A stretch of DNA of 64,000 bases from Pandoraea vervacti (GCF_000934605.2 NZ_CP010897.2:1240001-1304000), one strand, 5' to 3'. Positions 1-8,553 are shown, counted from the first letter of the stretch. A program made the numbers and translations. The notes: generated by a model from the sequence alone, not told the origin.

Positions 1-450
1 TTACTGAAGTTCCGAAACGCGGTCCCGTCGCAATTGTTGCAAAGTATGCGCGGGCGGCCGGTGTGGGGAACGTTCGGGCGTAGAAAAGCGGCCGCCAAAC
101 GTGTAAATCAGGCCTCTATTCTATGAAGAATCAACGGTTTGCGCTGGTTTCGGTTGACATGATCCGGGGCGCTTCACGCCTCAGGACGCGTGACGGCGCG
201 CGACACTTGTTACATTCATTTACATGACGCGTGCGTCGTGTGGTGGAAAAACAGCGGGCGAATGCCGCTTGTGCGGCACTCGCCCGTTGCCGGCATCCGG
301 CGTACACCGAGTCGCGTACATCGAATCGTATACGCAGTGGATGCCTTCTCCTCCCTGCTAAAAACGTTCTCTTGCGAGATGTTTGCTCACGCCTGTCGTT
401 AGCGGAGCCGGTACCGGTATCCCTGCGGATACCGATAATCGGTGGCGCTT
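1..450. other. Left-edge intergenic region without a supported gene
   Basis: No reading frame here has a believable start, ribosome binding site or protein. The overlapping open frames at 131-637 have arginine-rich translations typical of out-of-frame GC-rich DNA. The only structure I can support is the terminator hairpin at 247-286, which belongs to the minus-strand gene ending at 451. Confidence 0.6.
247..286 (-). terminator. Terminator of the Cys-repeat secreted protein gene
   Basis: Read on the minus strand, two 14-base arms (273-286 and 255-268) pair with one mismatch around a 4-base loop. They are followed by a run of T at 250-247. This would give the gene ending at 451 a 3' tail of about 165 nt. 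Confidence 0.6.
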
Positions 451-1035
451 TTACTGTTGGAAGCGCGCCTTCGCGTCTGCCACGCAACTGTCCTTGCTGC
501 TGCCCGACAGGGCGTCGCAACGTTCCATTGCTGCCTTGTACTCGGCCTTGTTGGCGTCGGCGTTGGCGTCCTTGCGGGCTTCCACCGTATCCTTGGACGA
601 CTCGCGGCTGGTGCGCATGACCTTGGCGTCGCCGTAGGCCTTCGTCTTGGCCGCGTCGGCGTCCTTCACGCAGACATCCTTGTCGTTGCCCTTCTTGTCG
701 TCGCAGCGCAGCTTGGCGACGCGGTAGTCGGCGTCGGCCTTGGCAATGGCGGCGTCATAGCGGGCCTTCGGCGTCTGCTTATAATCGGCCTCCGCGTTGG
801 CCTTGGCAATCTTCTCTTTGCCCTTTGCGTCCTCGACGCAGATTTTCTTCGCGTTGTCCTTCATGTCGTCGCAACGCGCGGACGCCGCCTTGTAGTCGGC
901 CTCGGCAGATTTCTGCGCGGCTTCGTAACGGTCCTTGGCGGCGGCGTCGGCGGCGCTCGCTGCTGTGGCGCTCAGCATGCCTGCGGCCGCGATACACGCG
1001 CAGGTCAGGACGTTCATGGCGATTCGATGTGACAT
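451..1035 (-). CDS. Secreted protein with three C-x10-C repeat modules
   Basis: The 194-residue protein has a Sec signal peptide (about residues 1-29, cleavage near ASAAD), so it is probably periplasmic. I do not recognise the family. The mature part is rich in Ala, Lys and Asp and contains three similar modules. Each has an RCD motif and a second Cys exactly ten residues on: Cys55/66, 111/122 and 173/184. Each second Cys is followed by a C-V-x-D-A segment. Each pair could form one disulfide, linked by helical A/K/D-rich stretches. The start is supported by AAGGAGG eight bases upstream. Similar proteins are often labelled TolA-like in Burkholderiales because of composition alone; I see no TolA domain. 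It leads a minus-strand group of stress-type small proteins. Confidence 0.75.
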   Translation of the reverse strand: MSHRIAMNVLTCACIAAAGMLSATAASAADAAAKDRYEAAQKSAEADYKAASARCDDMKDNAKKICVEDAKGKEKIAKANAEADYKQTPKARYDAAIAKADADYRVAKLRCDDKKGNDKDVCVKDADAAKTKAYGDAKVMRTSRESSKDTVEARKDANADANKAEYKAAMERCDALSGSSKDSCVADAKARFQQ

Positions 1036-1120
1036 GTCAGAGTCCTCCTTGGCTGGGTTGTGGCGAGCATGAGGCGCGACGCAAGGGCGTCGCGCGTCGT
1101 GTTTCGAGGAATCCGCCGGG

Positions 1121-1258
1121 TTACTTGTTGCGGTCGGCGGCGCCCTGAATGGCTTCGCCTCCCTTCTCGACGTCCTTACCCGCGCCGTGGATGGTGTTGC
1201 AGCCGGCGAGGCCCAGTGCGAAGCCCGAGAGCAGAGCGATGGCGATCAGTCGTTTCAT
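1121..1258 (-). CDS. Entericidin A/B-like small lipoprotein
   Basis: A 45-residue lipoprotein starts at an internal ATG with AAGGAG just upstream; longer versions of this frame have no such site. Residues 1-19 form a lipoprotein signal ending in the lipobox LAGC, so Cys19 should be lipidated and the protein membrane anchored. The remaining segment (NTIHGAGKDVEKGGEAIQ) matches the entericidin family, small lipoproteins of the stress and toxin-antidote class in Proteobacteria. It lies between the Cys-repeat protein and csbD on the same strand, which fits an envelope or general-stress group. Its cellular role cannot be derived from sequence. Confidence 0.85.
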   Translation of the reverse strand: MKRLIAIALLSGFALGLAGCNTIHGAGKDVEKGGEAIQGAADRNK

Positions 1259-1389
1259 TTTGATTTCTCCTTGGAGAGAGATGGCGTCCGAGGCGCAATG
1301 CAAGCGCGAGGAGGGAGGGCAGTGCCCGCCTCCCGGCGGGCAAGGACCTGCGTGCGAGCGGTGTTGCGCCAAAGGCGCGCTTACCAGAC

Positions 1390-1596
1390 TTACCAGAGCT
1401 TGTGCTGGTTGTTCCAGGTATCGACTTCACGTTCGGCGTCGGCCTTGGCCTTGCCGTAGCGTTCCTGAATCACACCGACGAACTTGTCGCGGTTGCCCTC
1501 GATCTTGAGCAGATCGTCGTCGGTCAGGTTGCCCCACTGCTTCTTCGCTTCGCCCTTGAGCTGGTTCCACTTGCCCTTGATCAGATCCGAGTTCAT
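1390..1596 (-). CDS. CsbD family stress protein
   Basis: This 68-residue hydrophilic protein matches the CsbD family: the opening MNSDLIKGKWNQLKGEAKKQ and the central GNRDKFVGVIQERYGKAK are characteristic. CsbD-like proteins are abundant under general stress in many bacteria, but their biochemical role is unknown. It has no signal peptide and should be cytoplasmic. A GAGGAG-type site lies just before the ATG. A 7-bp GC hairpin without a T run lies about 50 bases downstream (1324-1341). Neighbouring small stress proteins suggest shared induction. Confidence 0.9.
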   Translation of the reverse strand: MNSDLIKGKWNQLKGEAKKQWGNLTDDDLLKIEGNRDKFVGVIQERYGKAKADAEREVDTWNNQHKLW

Positions 1597-1742
1597 AGCA
1601 ACTCCTCAATGTTGGGTTGGATTCATGTCCTCTGACCCGCGCCCGGTGAGGCGGCGGGAGGTGATTCCATGGTAGGGAGTGCGAAGTGTTCGCGCTGTCA
1701 GCCGCGTTGTCGTCGCGGTGTAGGCGGAGTCGGGTTGCGCTG

Positions 1743-3227
1743 TCAGTGCATTCCGACCGGCGGGCGCGGGGGCGAATCGGCGGCGTCGGCGGCGTCGGAT
1801 TGTGACGTCGCAGTGCTCTCGGTGACTTCCGAGGCGATCTCCGGCGCGTCTGCCGGATTGCACAGCGGCAGAACGACCTGGATTTCGGTGCCTAGCCGTT
1901 GCGGCAGCGAATGGATATCGATGCGTCCGCCCTTGGCCGACACGCGCTGGCGCATGCCGAACAAACCGTGTGTCTTGGGCTTGTTGAACTGATCGGGCGT
2001 GAGGCCGATGCCGTTGTCGATGACTTCGAGCCGTACGCGTTGGTCGTCGCACGCCAGCGCCACGCGAACCGCGGTCGCGCGCGCATACTTGCCCGCATTC
2101 GTCAGCGCTTCCTGCGCCACGCGGAACAGGACGATGGCGGTCGATTCGGGCAGCGCGAAATCCTCTTCGGGCAAATCCAGGTCGAGTTGCCAGTGCTGCT
2201 GGTCGGCGGTTTCCTCGGCAAGCGAGCGCAAGGCCGTCACCAGCCCGAAGTTGATCAGCACGGTCGGGCGCAGGTTTTCGATGATGCGGCGCTTGGTCTG
2301 AATGCCGGAGTCGAGGTTGCGCTGCGCGCGCGCGAGCTTGTCGGAGATCACGGGGTCGACGTTGCGCAGTTTGTGATGCGCCCACGTCACGTCCATCTTG
2401 CAGGCAGTCAGAATGGCGCCGAGTTCGTCGTGCAGCTCGCGCGACAGACGTGTCTTTTCATCCTCGCTTACGTTCTGCAAGTGCGTTGCCAACTCGTCGA
2501 GCTGTTCGGTACGTTCGCGCACCAGCCGGTCGAGATGCGCCTGCTGCTCGTGCAACTGGTCGCGTGCAAGTTGTTCCTGCCGCATTTGCTTGCCGAGCGT
2601 GCGGAACAACAGAATGAACAGCAAGATCGTGAGCACCGACAACGCGCCGGCGCTGATGGCCGAGATCGCCTGATCGAAGCGGCCGTTGTCCTGCGCGGTG
2701 CGCGCGCGGGCTAGTTCGCGATTGTAGAGATCGGTAATGCCGGTCTGCACCGATTCCATCGTCCCGAGGCCAAGGTTCGACGGCGAGAGCGCTTCCTCGA
2801 GCGTCATCTGGCCCTGCGCGAGCGCGGCGCGCGCCGTGTCCATCGCGGTGATTCGCTGCGAGAACAACTGCATGATGCGCGCGAAGTCGTGCGTGGCCTG
2901 ATCGTCGTGGACATTCTGATAGTGCTGGATGATCAGCGCGGAAAGATCGCGAATGCGCCGCACGGCCGACAGATACGGATCGAGATAGGCGGGATCGTTC
3001 GTGAGCACATACCCGCGCTGACTTGCCACCACGGTAGACGTGCGCGCAATGATCTCATTGAGTTCATTGGCGGCCATCATGTTTTGCAGCGCCGCTTCGT
3101 AGGTAGAGGCGAGCCGACGGTGCGCCGATTCGAGCCCGATCAGACTGCCGACCGTTATCACGATCGCGGCGATCATGGCGATGATCCAGCTTCTGCGACG
3201 CAACCAGGACGTGAACAATCGGGGCAT
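1743..3227 (-). CDS. CHASE3-type sensor histidine kinase (NarX/LiaS class)
   Basis: A 494-residue membrane histidine kinase. TM1 is at about residues 14-33 and TM2 at 190-209. They enclose a helical periplasmic CHASE3-like sensor (about 40-185, with the typical T-x3-AS-x-RGYVLT segment). A coiled-coil linker follows, then a HisKA_3 dimerisation domain with the phospho-acceptor His266 in SRELHDELG, and a HATPase_c domain with the N box (EALTNAGKYA) and G boxes. HisKA_3 kinases pair with NarL/FixJ regulators, and one is encoded nearby at 4690, so they are probably partners. I chose the ATG at 3227 because a longer frame adds a polar N-terminus before TM1. The C-terminal tail is rich in Ala, Asp and Pro. 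The signal is unknown; the neighbours suggest envelope or oxidative stress. Confidence 0.88.
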   Translation of the reverse strand: MPRLFTSWLRRRSWIIAMIAAIVITVGSLIGLESAHRRLASTYEAALQNMMAANELNEIIARTSTVVASQRGYVLTNDPAYLDPYLSAVRRIRDLSALIIQHYQNVHDDQATHDFARIMQLFSQRITAMDTARAALAQGQMTLEEALSPSNLGLGTMESVQTGITDLYNRELARARTAQDNGRFDQAISAISAGALSVLTILLFILLFRTLGKQMRQEQLARDQLHEQQAHLDRLVRERTEQLDELATHLQNVSEDEKTRLSRELHDELGAILTACKMDVTWAHHKLRNVDPVISDKLARAQRNLDSGIQTKRRIIENLRPTVLINFGLVTALRSLAEETADQQHWQLDLDLPEEDFALPESTAIVLFRVAQEALTNAGKYARATAVRVALACDDQRVRLEVIDNGIGLTPDQFNKPKTHGLFGMRQRVSAKGGRIDIHSLPQRLGTEIQVVLPLCNPADAPEIASEVTESTATSQSDAADAADSPPRPPVGMH

Positions 3228-3503
3228 TGGGGAAGTCAGGCCTTGTTGAGTGGCATTGATGCGGCTGTGGACAGGGTATCGGTGCGAAATGCGCTTTGAT
3301 AATACGGCGAAAATTGTGCAATTCGAGCAATTGTCAGCCAATTCCTACGCAAAAACCAGCGCCGCGCGGGCAGTCCCGTGTGCGGCATTTTTCTACTATG
3401 CACTCAGCACCCTGAGGTTTGGACGCTGAGCAATGCCTCACGAACTGGCGTCGGGGAGCAGAGAAAGTCTCCGGGAAATGTCGCTTTAACCAAGGAGAAC
3501 GCC

Positions 3504-3680
3504 ATGCTGAAGTGGGCTTTGTTGTTTGCGCTGATCTCGATCGTGGCCGGCCTGTTGGGCTTTACCGGGATCGCCGCGGGTGCCGCCGGGATCGCGAAGA
3601 TTCTGTTCGTACTGTTCCTGGTGCTGTTCGTGATCTTCCTGCTGCTTGGCCTGACCGTCGCCAAGAAGATCGTCGACTAG
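3504..3680 (+). CDS. DUF1328 small membrane protein, first copy
   Basis: A 58-residue peptide made almost wholly of two membrane segments separated by GFTGIAAGAAGIAKI, the hallmark of the DUF1328 (YtjA) family. AAGGAG stands seven bases before the ATG. The family is widespread in Proteobacteria, with unknown function and frequent association with stress genes. A second family member follows 28 bases downstream, so the two are probably co-transcribed. Confidence 0.9.
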   Translation: MLKWALLFALISIVAGLLGFTGIAAGAAGIAKILFVLFLVLFVIFLLLGLTVAKKIVD

Positions 3681-3708
3681 CTATTCGACCACATACGAGG
3701 AGGTTGCG

Positions 3709-3870
3709 ATGCTTCACTACGCCGTCGTTTTTTTCGTGATCGCTCTGATTGCCGCGGTTTTCGGCTTTACAGGAATTGCGGCCGGCGCCGCCGAGATCGC
3801 GAAGATCCTGTTCTTCATCTTCCTGGTGATCTTCCTGGTCACGCTGCTCTTCGGGGTGGTCCGACGATAG
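3709..3870 (+). CDS. DUF1328 small membrane protein, second copy
   Basis: A 53-residue paralog of the upstream gene, starting with ATG at 3709 behind GAGGAGG. It keeps the family core (GFTGIAAGAAEIAKILFF) flanked by two hydrophobic helices, and ends in a basic VVRR tail. The shared core but diverged flanks suggest an old tandem duplication rather than a recent one. Both should sit in the inner membrane. Function is unknown. Confidence 0.9.
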   Translation: MLHYAVVFFVIALIAAVFGFTGIAAGAAEIAKILFFIFLVIFLVTLLFGVVRR

Positions 3871-3886
3871 TCACGGTCAGGAAGAC

Positions 3887-3910
3887 GGGGCGGCGCGCGC
3901 GCCGCCCCTT
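3887..3910 (+). terminator. GC palindrome after the DUF1328 pair
   Basis: A perfect 22-bp palindrome (GGGGCGGCGCG and its complement, 3887-3908) follows the second DUF1328 stop by 16 bases. Only two T residues follow, so it is a weak intrinsic terminator or an RNA-stabilising hairpin. Confidence 0.45.
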
Positions 3911-4018
3911 GCCGTGTCTGGCCATTTCCGGCATTGCAGTCGCGCCCGGACGCCGCCGATGTGCCGCCAACCCTGCCAACCCGCCAACCCTCGATAACCG
4001 CTACAGGAGAATTCGCCA

Positions 4019-4618
4019 ATGCATACCGCCAAGCAAGCCAAACAGCACGCCAAGCACGCGATGACCGGTAATGGTCACGGCCAGCACGGCGGAGAGGATT
4101 TTGAAATCGACGTTCGCGCCCTGCGTGAGCGTGCCCGTGAGCACCTCGACGACGGTGCCGTCACGGAAGATTACCGTGCCGATCGCGACGCGGTCGTGCA
4201 CATGCTCAATGACGCGCTCGCCACCGAACTGGTTTGCGTGCTGCGCTACAAGCGCCACCACTTCATGGCGACGGGCATTCACGCCGAACCCGTGGCGGCG
4301 GAATTCGCCGAGCACGCCGCCCAGGAGCAGGATCACGCGGATCGCATTGCGGCGCGGATCGTGCAACTCGGGGGCGAGCCCGATTTTTCGCCGGACAGCC
4401 TGTCGTCGCGCAGCCACGCCGAATATGTCACCGGTAACAATTTGCGCGACATGATTCGCGAAAACCTCGTCGCTGAGCGTATTGCGATTGAGAGTTACCG
4501 CGAGATGATTCATTATTTAGGCGACCGGGATACCACGACGCGTCGCATGCTCGAAGAGATTCTCGCCGTCGAGGAAGAGCATGCCGACGACATGCGAGAT
4601 CTTCTCGATCGGGAGTGA
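4019..4618 (+). CDS. Bacterioferritin-like (ferritin-superfamily) protein
   Basis: A 199-residue four-helix protein of the ferritin/bacterioferritin superfamily. After a His/Lys-rich N-terminal tail (about residues 1-25) come helices with di-iron type ligands: Glu in LATELVCVLRYKRHH, the E-x2-H pair in EHAAQEQDHADRIAARI, Glu in NLVAERIAIESYREM, and E-x2-H in AVEEEHADDMRDL. This suggests iron binding or oxidation under oxidative stress. It has no signal peptide. AGGAGA lies eight bases before the ATG. It sits between the DUF1328 pair and the response regulator, consistent with a stress regulon. It is not a canonical Dps, and I cannot say whether it binds heme. Confidence 0.82.
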   Translation: MHTAKQAKQHAKHAMTGNGHGQHGGEDFEIDVRALRERAREHLDDGAVTEDYRADRDAVVHMLNDALATELVCVLRYKRHHFMATGIHAEPVAAEFAEHAAQEQDHADRIAARIVQLGGEPDFSPDSLSSRSHAEYVTGNNLRDMIRENLVAERIAIESYREMIHYLGDRDTTTRRMLEEILAVEEEHADDMRDLLDRE

Positions 4619-4689
4619 AGCCATGTTGAGCGCGTCGAAATCACTCAAGCGCGGCCAGCAGGCCGACGGGGACAGTCTCTGGAGCTTAG

Positions 4690-5331
4690 ATGTCACTGAC
4701 AATAAAAATCCTGATTGCCGACGACCACGCCATCGTTCGTACCGGCTTCAAGCAATTCATTGCCGACGAGTCGGATATGGAGGTGCTTGGGGAGGCGGCG
4801 AGCGGAGACGAAGTGATTCGTGCCGTGCGCGAAACCGAATTCGATGTCGTGCTGTTGGATATCGCCATGCCTGACAAGAACGGCATCGACACCCTGCGCG
4901 TGATCAAGCAGCTCAGACCGGAGCAGGGGGTGCTGTTCCTGTCCACTTACCCGGAGGCGCAATATGCCGTGAATTTGCTGCGCGCCGGGGCGGACGGTTA
5001 CCTGATGAAGGACGCTGCGCCCGAGGAAATCATCCGGGCGATCCGCACGGTGGCACGCGGTCATCGCTATGTCAGTGAAGTGACGGCGGACCTGCTCGCG
5101 CAAAAGCTCGACAAGCCTGTCGACGAGCCGATGCACGAGCAGCTCTCGGAGCGCGAGTTTCAGGTGTTTTGCAAGCTCGCGCAGGGGCGCACCCCCACCG
5201 AGATCGCAGACGAGCTGCATTTGTCGGTGAAGACCGTCAGCACGTACCGTGCGCGGGTGCTGGAAAAGATGCATTTGAAAACCAATGCCGATCTTACGCT
5301 GTACGCGCTCAAGAACGGCTTGATAAGTTGA
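4690..5331 (+). CDS. NarL/FixJ family response regulator
   Basis: A 213-residue two-component regulator. The receiver domain (about 5-120) has acidic residues DD11-12, phospho-acceptor Asp57 in VVLLDIAMPD, and Lys in MKDAAPEE. A LuxR/GerE helix-turn-helix follows (about 145-205: LSEREFQVFCKLAQGRTPTE, then LSVKTVSTYRARVLEKM). The likely partner is the HisKA_3 kinase at 1743-3227, the only histidine kinase seen here. A stand-alone receiver begins 11 bases downstream, so the two are probably one transcript. Targets are unknown, though the adjacent stress genes are obvious candidates. Confidence 0.92.
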   Translation: MSLTIKILIADDHAIVRTGFKQFIADESDMEVLGEAASGDEVIRAVRETEFDVVLLDIAMPDKNGIDTLRVIKQLRPEQGVLFLSTYPEAQYAVNLLRAGADGYLMKDAAPEEIIRAIRTVARGHRYVSEVTADLLAQKLDKPVDEPMHEQLSEREFQVFCKLAQGRTPTEIADELHLSVKTVSTYRARVLEKMHLKTNADLTLYALKNGLIS

Positions 5332-5342
5332 GAGAGGCTGTC

Positions 5343-5765
5343 ATGTCAACCGGGAACGCGGCAACGCTTACGGGGTCCCGTTTGCCCCTGAAGGTGCTGC
5401 TGATCGAAGACTCGGCGGTGATTCGCGAGAGCCTGTCTGAAGCGCTCGGTTCTACCGGGATGCTGGAAGTGACAGGCGTGGCGGAGACGGCCGACGACGC
5501 GGTCCGCACCCTGGAAAACGATTCCTTCGACGCGGTGATCGTCGATATTCAGTTGCGGCGTGGTTCCGGGATGGACGTGCTGTCGTATCTGCACAGCAAG
5601 GGCATGCTCGAAAAGCTCATGGCCATCGTGCTGACCAATTACGCCCTGGCGACCTACCGCAAACGCTGCCAGCAACTCGGCGTGCAGCATTTCTTCGACA
5701 AATCGCTGGAATTCGACCGGGTTATCGAAGTGCTCGACGAATTTGCGACCGAACGCGCGCGCTGA
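5343..5765 (+). CDS. Stand-alone receiver-domain response regulator
   Basis: A 140-residue single-domain receiver. It has the acidic pair ED22-23, phospho-acceptor Asp68 in AVIVDIQLRRGSG, a conserved Thr region (IVLTNYA) and Lys in FFDKSLEFD. There is no output domain, so it likely acts through protein contacts or as a phosphate sink or relay for the upstream NarL-type regulator and its kinase. It follows that regulator by 11 bases and is probably co-expressed. The start chosen is the ATG that leaves a short non-conserved lead (residues 1-14) before the first beta strand. Confidence 0.88.
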   Translation: MSTGNAATLTGSRLPLKVLLIEDSAVIRESLSEALGSTGMLEVTGVAETADDAVRTLENDSFDAVIVDIQLRRGSGMDVLSYLHSKGMLEKLMAIVLTNYALATYRKRCQQLGVQHFFDKSLEFDRVIEVLDEFATERAR

Positions 5766-5831
5766 CCCCCGATCGTCGGCCTCGCCCGACTACCTCTGGA
5801 ATTCGGCATAAAGAGATCAAATTTTATTATT

Positions 5832-5880
5832 TTCAACTATTTAGGCGCATGGGCTAGAATGTCGCCTTTGCGCTAAATAG
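5832..5880 (+). promoter_or_regulatory. metNIQ promoter with hyphenated dyad
   Basis: A sigma-70-like -10 TAGAAT (5855-5860) lies 17 bases after a weak -35 (TTCAAC, 5832-5837). CTATTTAGGCGC (5837-5848) and its near complement GCGCTAAATAG (5870-5880) flank the -10, with centres about 33 bases apart. This fits two operator half-sites on one helix face, or a hairpin in DNA or RNA. No SAM riboswitch is recognisable. Confidence 0.5.
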
Positions 5881-5935
5881 AGTCTTGGCGGCGGCACTGC
5901 GGGCGGTTTTGGCAGTGGGGCTGCTATTTTTTTGC

Positions 5936-6970
5936 ATGATCGAACTCCAGAACATCACCCAGCGCTTCGCTGGACCCAAGGGGCCGATCGACGCGCTCTC
6001 CAATATCAGCCTGTCGATCGAGCGCGGCGAAGTTTTCGGCATCATCGGCCGAAGCGGCGCCGGCAAAAGCACGCTCGTGCGTGTCATCAACCTGCTTAAC
6101 CGTCCCAGTGACGGTTCCGTGCGGGTCGACGGTCAGGACCTGAGCGCGCTGTCGTCGGACGAACTGCGTCAGGCACGCCGCCGCATCGGCATGATTTTCC
6201 AGCACTTCAACCTCCTTAGCTCGCGCACCGTCTACGAGAACGTAGCGCTTCCGCTCGAACTCGCGGGCGCCTCGGCCGCCGAGATCCGCGCGAAGGTGCT
6301 GCCGTTGCTCGAACTCGTGGGGCTGACGGCGCAAAAGGATCGTTACCCGTCACAGATTTCCGGCGGTCAGAAGCAGCGTGTGGGCATCGCCCGTGCGCTG
6401 GCGAGCGAGCCGCAGGTGCTGCTCTCGGACGAAGCCACCTCGGCGCTCGATCCCGAGACGACGCGCTCGATCCTCGATCTGCTCAAGCGCATCAATCGTG
6501 AGCTGGGCCTGACGATCGTGCTCATCACGCACCAGATGGAAGTCATCAAGCAGGTCTGCGACCGGGTCGCGGTGCTCGATGCGGGCCGTGTGGTCGAACA
6601 GGGCGCCGTGATCGACGTGTTCCTGCGCCCGCGCCACGATGTGACGCGCGCCCTGATCGGCGACGTGATTGCGCAGGAATTGCCCGCAGGCGTGCGCGAG
6701 CGCGTGGCGTCGCGTATTGGCAATGGACACGACCATCTGTATCGCCTCGCGTTCTCGGGCGCCGGCGTCGACCAGCCGTTGCTGTCCGAAGCGATTCGCC
6801 GTTACGAACTCGATTTCAACATCCTGCACGGCCAGATCGACGAGATCCAGGGGCAGGCATTCGGATCGCTCGCCGTGATGGCGGGCGGCACCCCGGCCCG
6901 TGTGGCCGAAGCCATGGCGTTCCTCGCCAGTGCAGGCGTCGTCGTTGAGGAGCTGAGCCATGTGGAGTGA
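5936..6970 (+). CDS. metN: Methionine ABC transporter ATP-binding protein MetN
   Basis: A 344-residue ABC ATPase that powers D/L-methionine import with MetI and MetQ. Walker A is GRSGAGKST (38-46), the signature is SGGQKQR, Walker B is VLLSDEATSALD and the H-loop is LITHQME. The C-terminal 90 residues form the NIL/ACT-like domain typical of MetN, which senses internal methionine and inhibits transport. The ATG at 5936 gives the usual MIELxN opening. It overlaps metI by 11 bases, so the genes are translationally coupled. The upstream dyad at 5837-5880 may control the operon. Confidence 0.96.
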   Translation: MIELQNITQRFAGPKGPIDALSNISLSIERGEVFGIIGRSGAGKSTLVRVINLLNRPSDGSVRVDGQDLSALSSDELRQARRRIGMIFQHFNLLSSRTVYENVALPLELAGASAAEIRAKVLPLLELVGLTAQKDRYPSQISGGQKQRVGIARALASEPQVLLSDEATSALDPETTRSILDLLKRINRELGLTIVLITHQMEVIKQVCDRVAVLDAGRVVEQGAVIDVFLRPRHDVTRALIGDVIAQELPAGVRERVASRIGNGHDHLYRLAFSGAGVDQPLLSEAIRRYELDFNILHGQIDEIQGQAFGSLAVMAGGTPARVAEAMAFLASAGVVVEELSHVE

Positions 6971-7613
6971 AATGTTCGATCTGTTCGTCTCCTCGTTCTG
7001 GGAGACGCTCATCATGGTTGGTATCTCCGGTCTGATCGGCGCGGTTGTGGGAGTGCCGCTCGGCGTGCTGCTGTATCTGACGGATCGCAACGGTGTGTTG
7101 CAGAACCTGCCGACCAACCGGATCGTCGGGATCATCGTCAACGCCGTGCGCTCCACGCCGTTCATCATTTTGCTGGTAGCCGTCATTCCGTTCACGCGAC
7201 TGATCGTGGGCTCATCCATCGGTACGATGGCTGCCGTGGTGCCGCTGACCATTGCGGCCGCGCCGTTCGTGGCGCGCCTGGTCGAGACCGCGTTGCGTGA
7301 AGTCGACCGGGGCCTGATCGAGGCCGCCCAGTCGATGGGCGCAACGACCGGACAGATCGTCATGAAGGTGCTGCTGCCCGAAGCCCTGCCGGGCATCGTT
7401 GCGGGGCTGACGATCACGTTCGTGAGTCTCGTCGGTTATTCGGCCATGGCTGGCGCCATTGGCGGCGGCGGGCTTGGCGACCTCGGCATCCGCTACGGTT
7501 ATCAGCGCTTCCTGCCGGAAGTCATGATTACCGTCGTGCTGATCCTGATCGTTTTCGTGCAACTGGTGCAGACGTTCGGCGACTGGCTGGTGCGGCGTCT
7601 GAGCCACAAGTAA
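6960..7613 (+). CDS. metI: Methionine ABC transporter permease MetI
   Basis: A 217-residue inner-membrane permease with five predicted membrane segments. It carries the EAA loop that contacts the ATPase (EAAQSMGATTGQIVMKVLLP, about residues 121-140). Length and sequence match MetI of the methionine uptake family. It begins inside the end of metN and precedes metQ by 76 bases. Confidence 0.96.
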   Translation: MWSEMFDLFVSSFWETLIMVGISGLIGAVVGVPLGVLLYLTDRNGVLQNLPTNRIVGIIVNAVRSTPFIILLVAVIPFTRLIVGSSIGTMAAVVPLTIAAAPFVARLVETALREVDRGLIEAAQSMGATTGQIVMKVLLPEALPGIVAGLTITFVSLVGYSAMAGAIGGGGLGDLGIRYGYQRFLPEVMITVVLILIVFVQLVQTFGDWLVRRLSHK

Positions 7614-7689
7614 GTTCAAATCACTGTCGTCATTCGCAAAAGTACTTCTCGCCGGCCCACCGGCACGCTACTCAAACTCGGGGTTATTT

Positions 7690-8502
7690 ATGCAACGTCG
7701 TACGCTCTTCAAGCTGCTGGCCGGTGTCGGCGCCGCCACGGTTTTCGCCACGCAATTCGCAGCGCCCGCTGCCGCTGCTGACGCCGTCAACCTGAAGGTC
7801 GGTGTGACGGGCGGCCCGCACGCCCAGATTTTCGACGAAGTGAAGAAGGTCGCCGCCAAGGATGGCCTGAACATCAAGGTCATCGAGTTCAGCGACTACG
7901 TGCAGCCGAACGCCGCCTTGTCGTCGGGGGATCTGGACGTGAACAGCTACCAGCACCAGCCGTATCTCGATGCGCAAGTGAAGGATCGCGGCTACAAGCT
8001 CGAATCCATCGCCAAGACCGTGATCTTCCCGATGGGCATCTACTCGAAGAAGCTCAAGTCGCTGGCCGATCTGAAGACGGGCGACAAGGTCTCGCTGCCG
8101 AACGACCCGACCAACGGCGGTCGCGCGCTGCTGTTGCTGCAAAAGCAGGGCCTGATCAAGCTGCGTGCAGACGCCGGCCTGAAGGCAACGCCGATCGATG
8201 TGGCCGAGAACCCGAAGAAGCTCAAGTTCGTGGAGCTGGATGCTGCCCAACTGCCGCGCTCGCTCGACGACGTTGCGGTGGCAGTCATCAATACCAACTT
8301 CGCCATGGAAGCCGGTCTGAACCCGAAGAAGGATTCGATCGCCATCGAAGACGCCAATGGTCCGTACGCCAATGTGCTGGTGATTCGCACGGCGGACAAG
8401 AACAAGCCGTGGGTCGCCAAGCTGATCAAGGCTTACCACTCCCCGGAAGTGAAGGCGTTCATCGAACAGAAGTTCGGCGGCTCGGTCGTCACGGCCTGGT
8501 AA
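7690..8502 (+). CDS. metQ: Methionine-binding periplasmic protein MetQ
   Basis: A 270-residue solute-binding protein of the NlpA/MetQ family. It has a Sec signal (about 1-30, ending AAPAAAADA) but no lipobox Cys, unlike the lipidated E. coli MetQ. It is therefore predicted to be soluble or N-terminally anchored. Family segments include KVGVTGGPHAQIFDEVKKVA, the DVNSYQHQPYLD ligand region and LPNDPTNGGRALLLLQK. It delivers methionine to MetNI. It is the last gene of the operon, followed at once by a strong terminator. Confidence 0.95.
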   Translation: MQRRTLFKLLAGVGAATVFATQFAAPAAAADAVNLKVGVTGGPHAQIFDEVKKVAAKDGLNIKVIEFSDYVQPNAALSSGDLDVNSYQHQPYLDAQVKDRGYKLESIAKTVIFPMGIYSKKLKSLADLKTGDKVSLPNDPTNGGRALLLLQKQGLIKLRADAGLKATPIDVAENPKKLKFVELDAAQLPRSLDDVAVAVINTNFAMEAGLNPKKDSIAIEDANGPYANVLVIRTADKNKPWVAKLIKAYHSPEVKAFIEQKFGGSVVTAW

Positions 8503-8553
8503 GGTTGAGGATGTTGTGAGGCGGCTCGCCGTATCGCGGTGAGCAGGCTCCGG

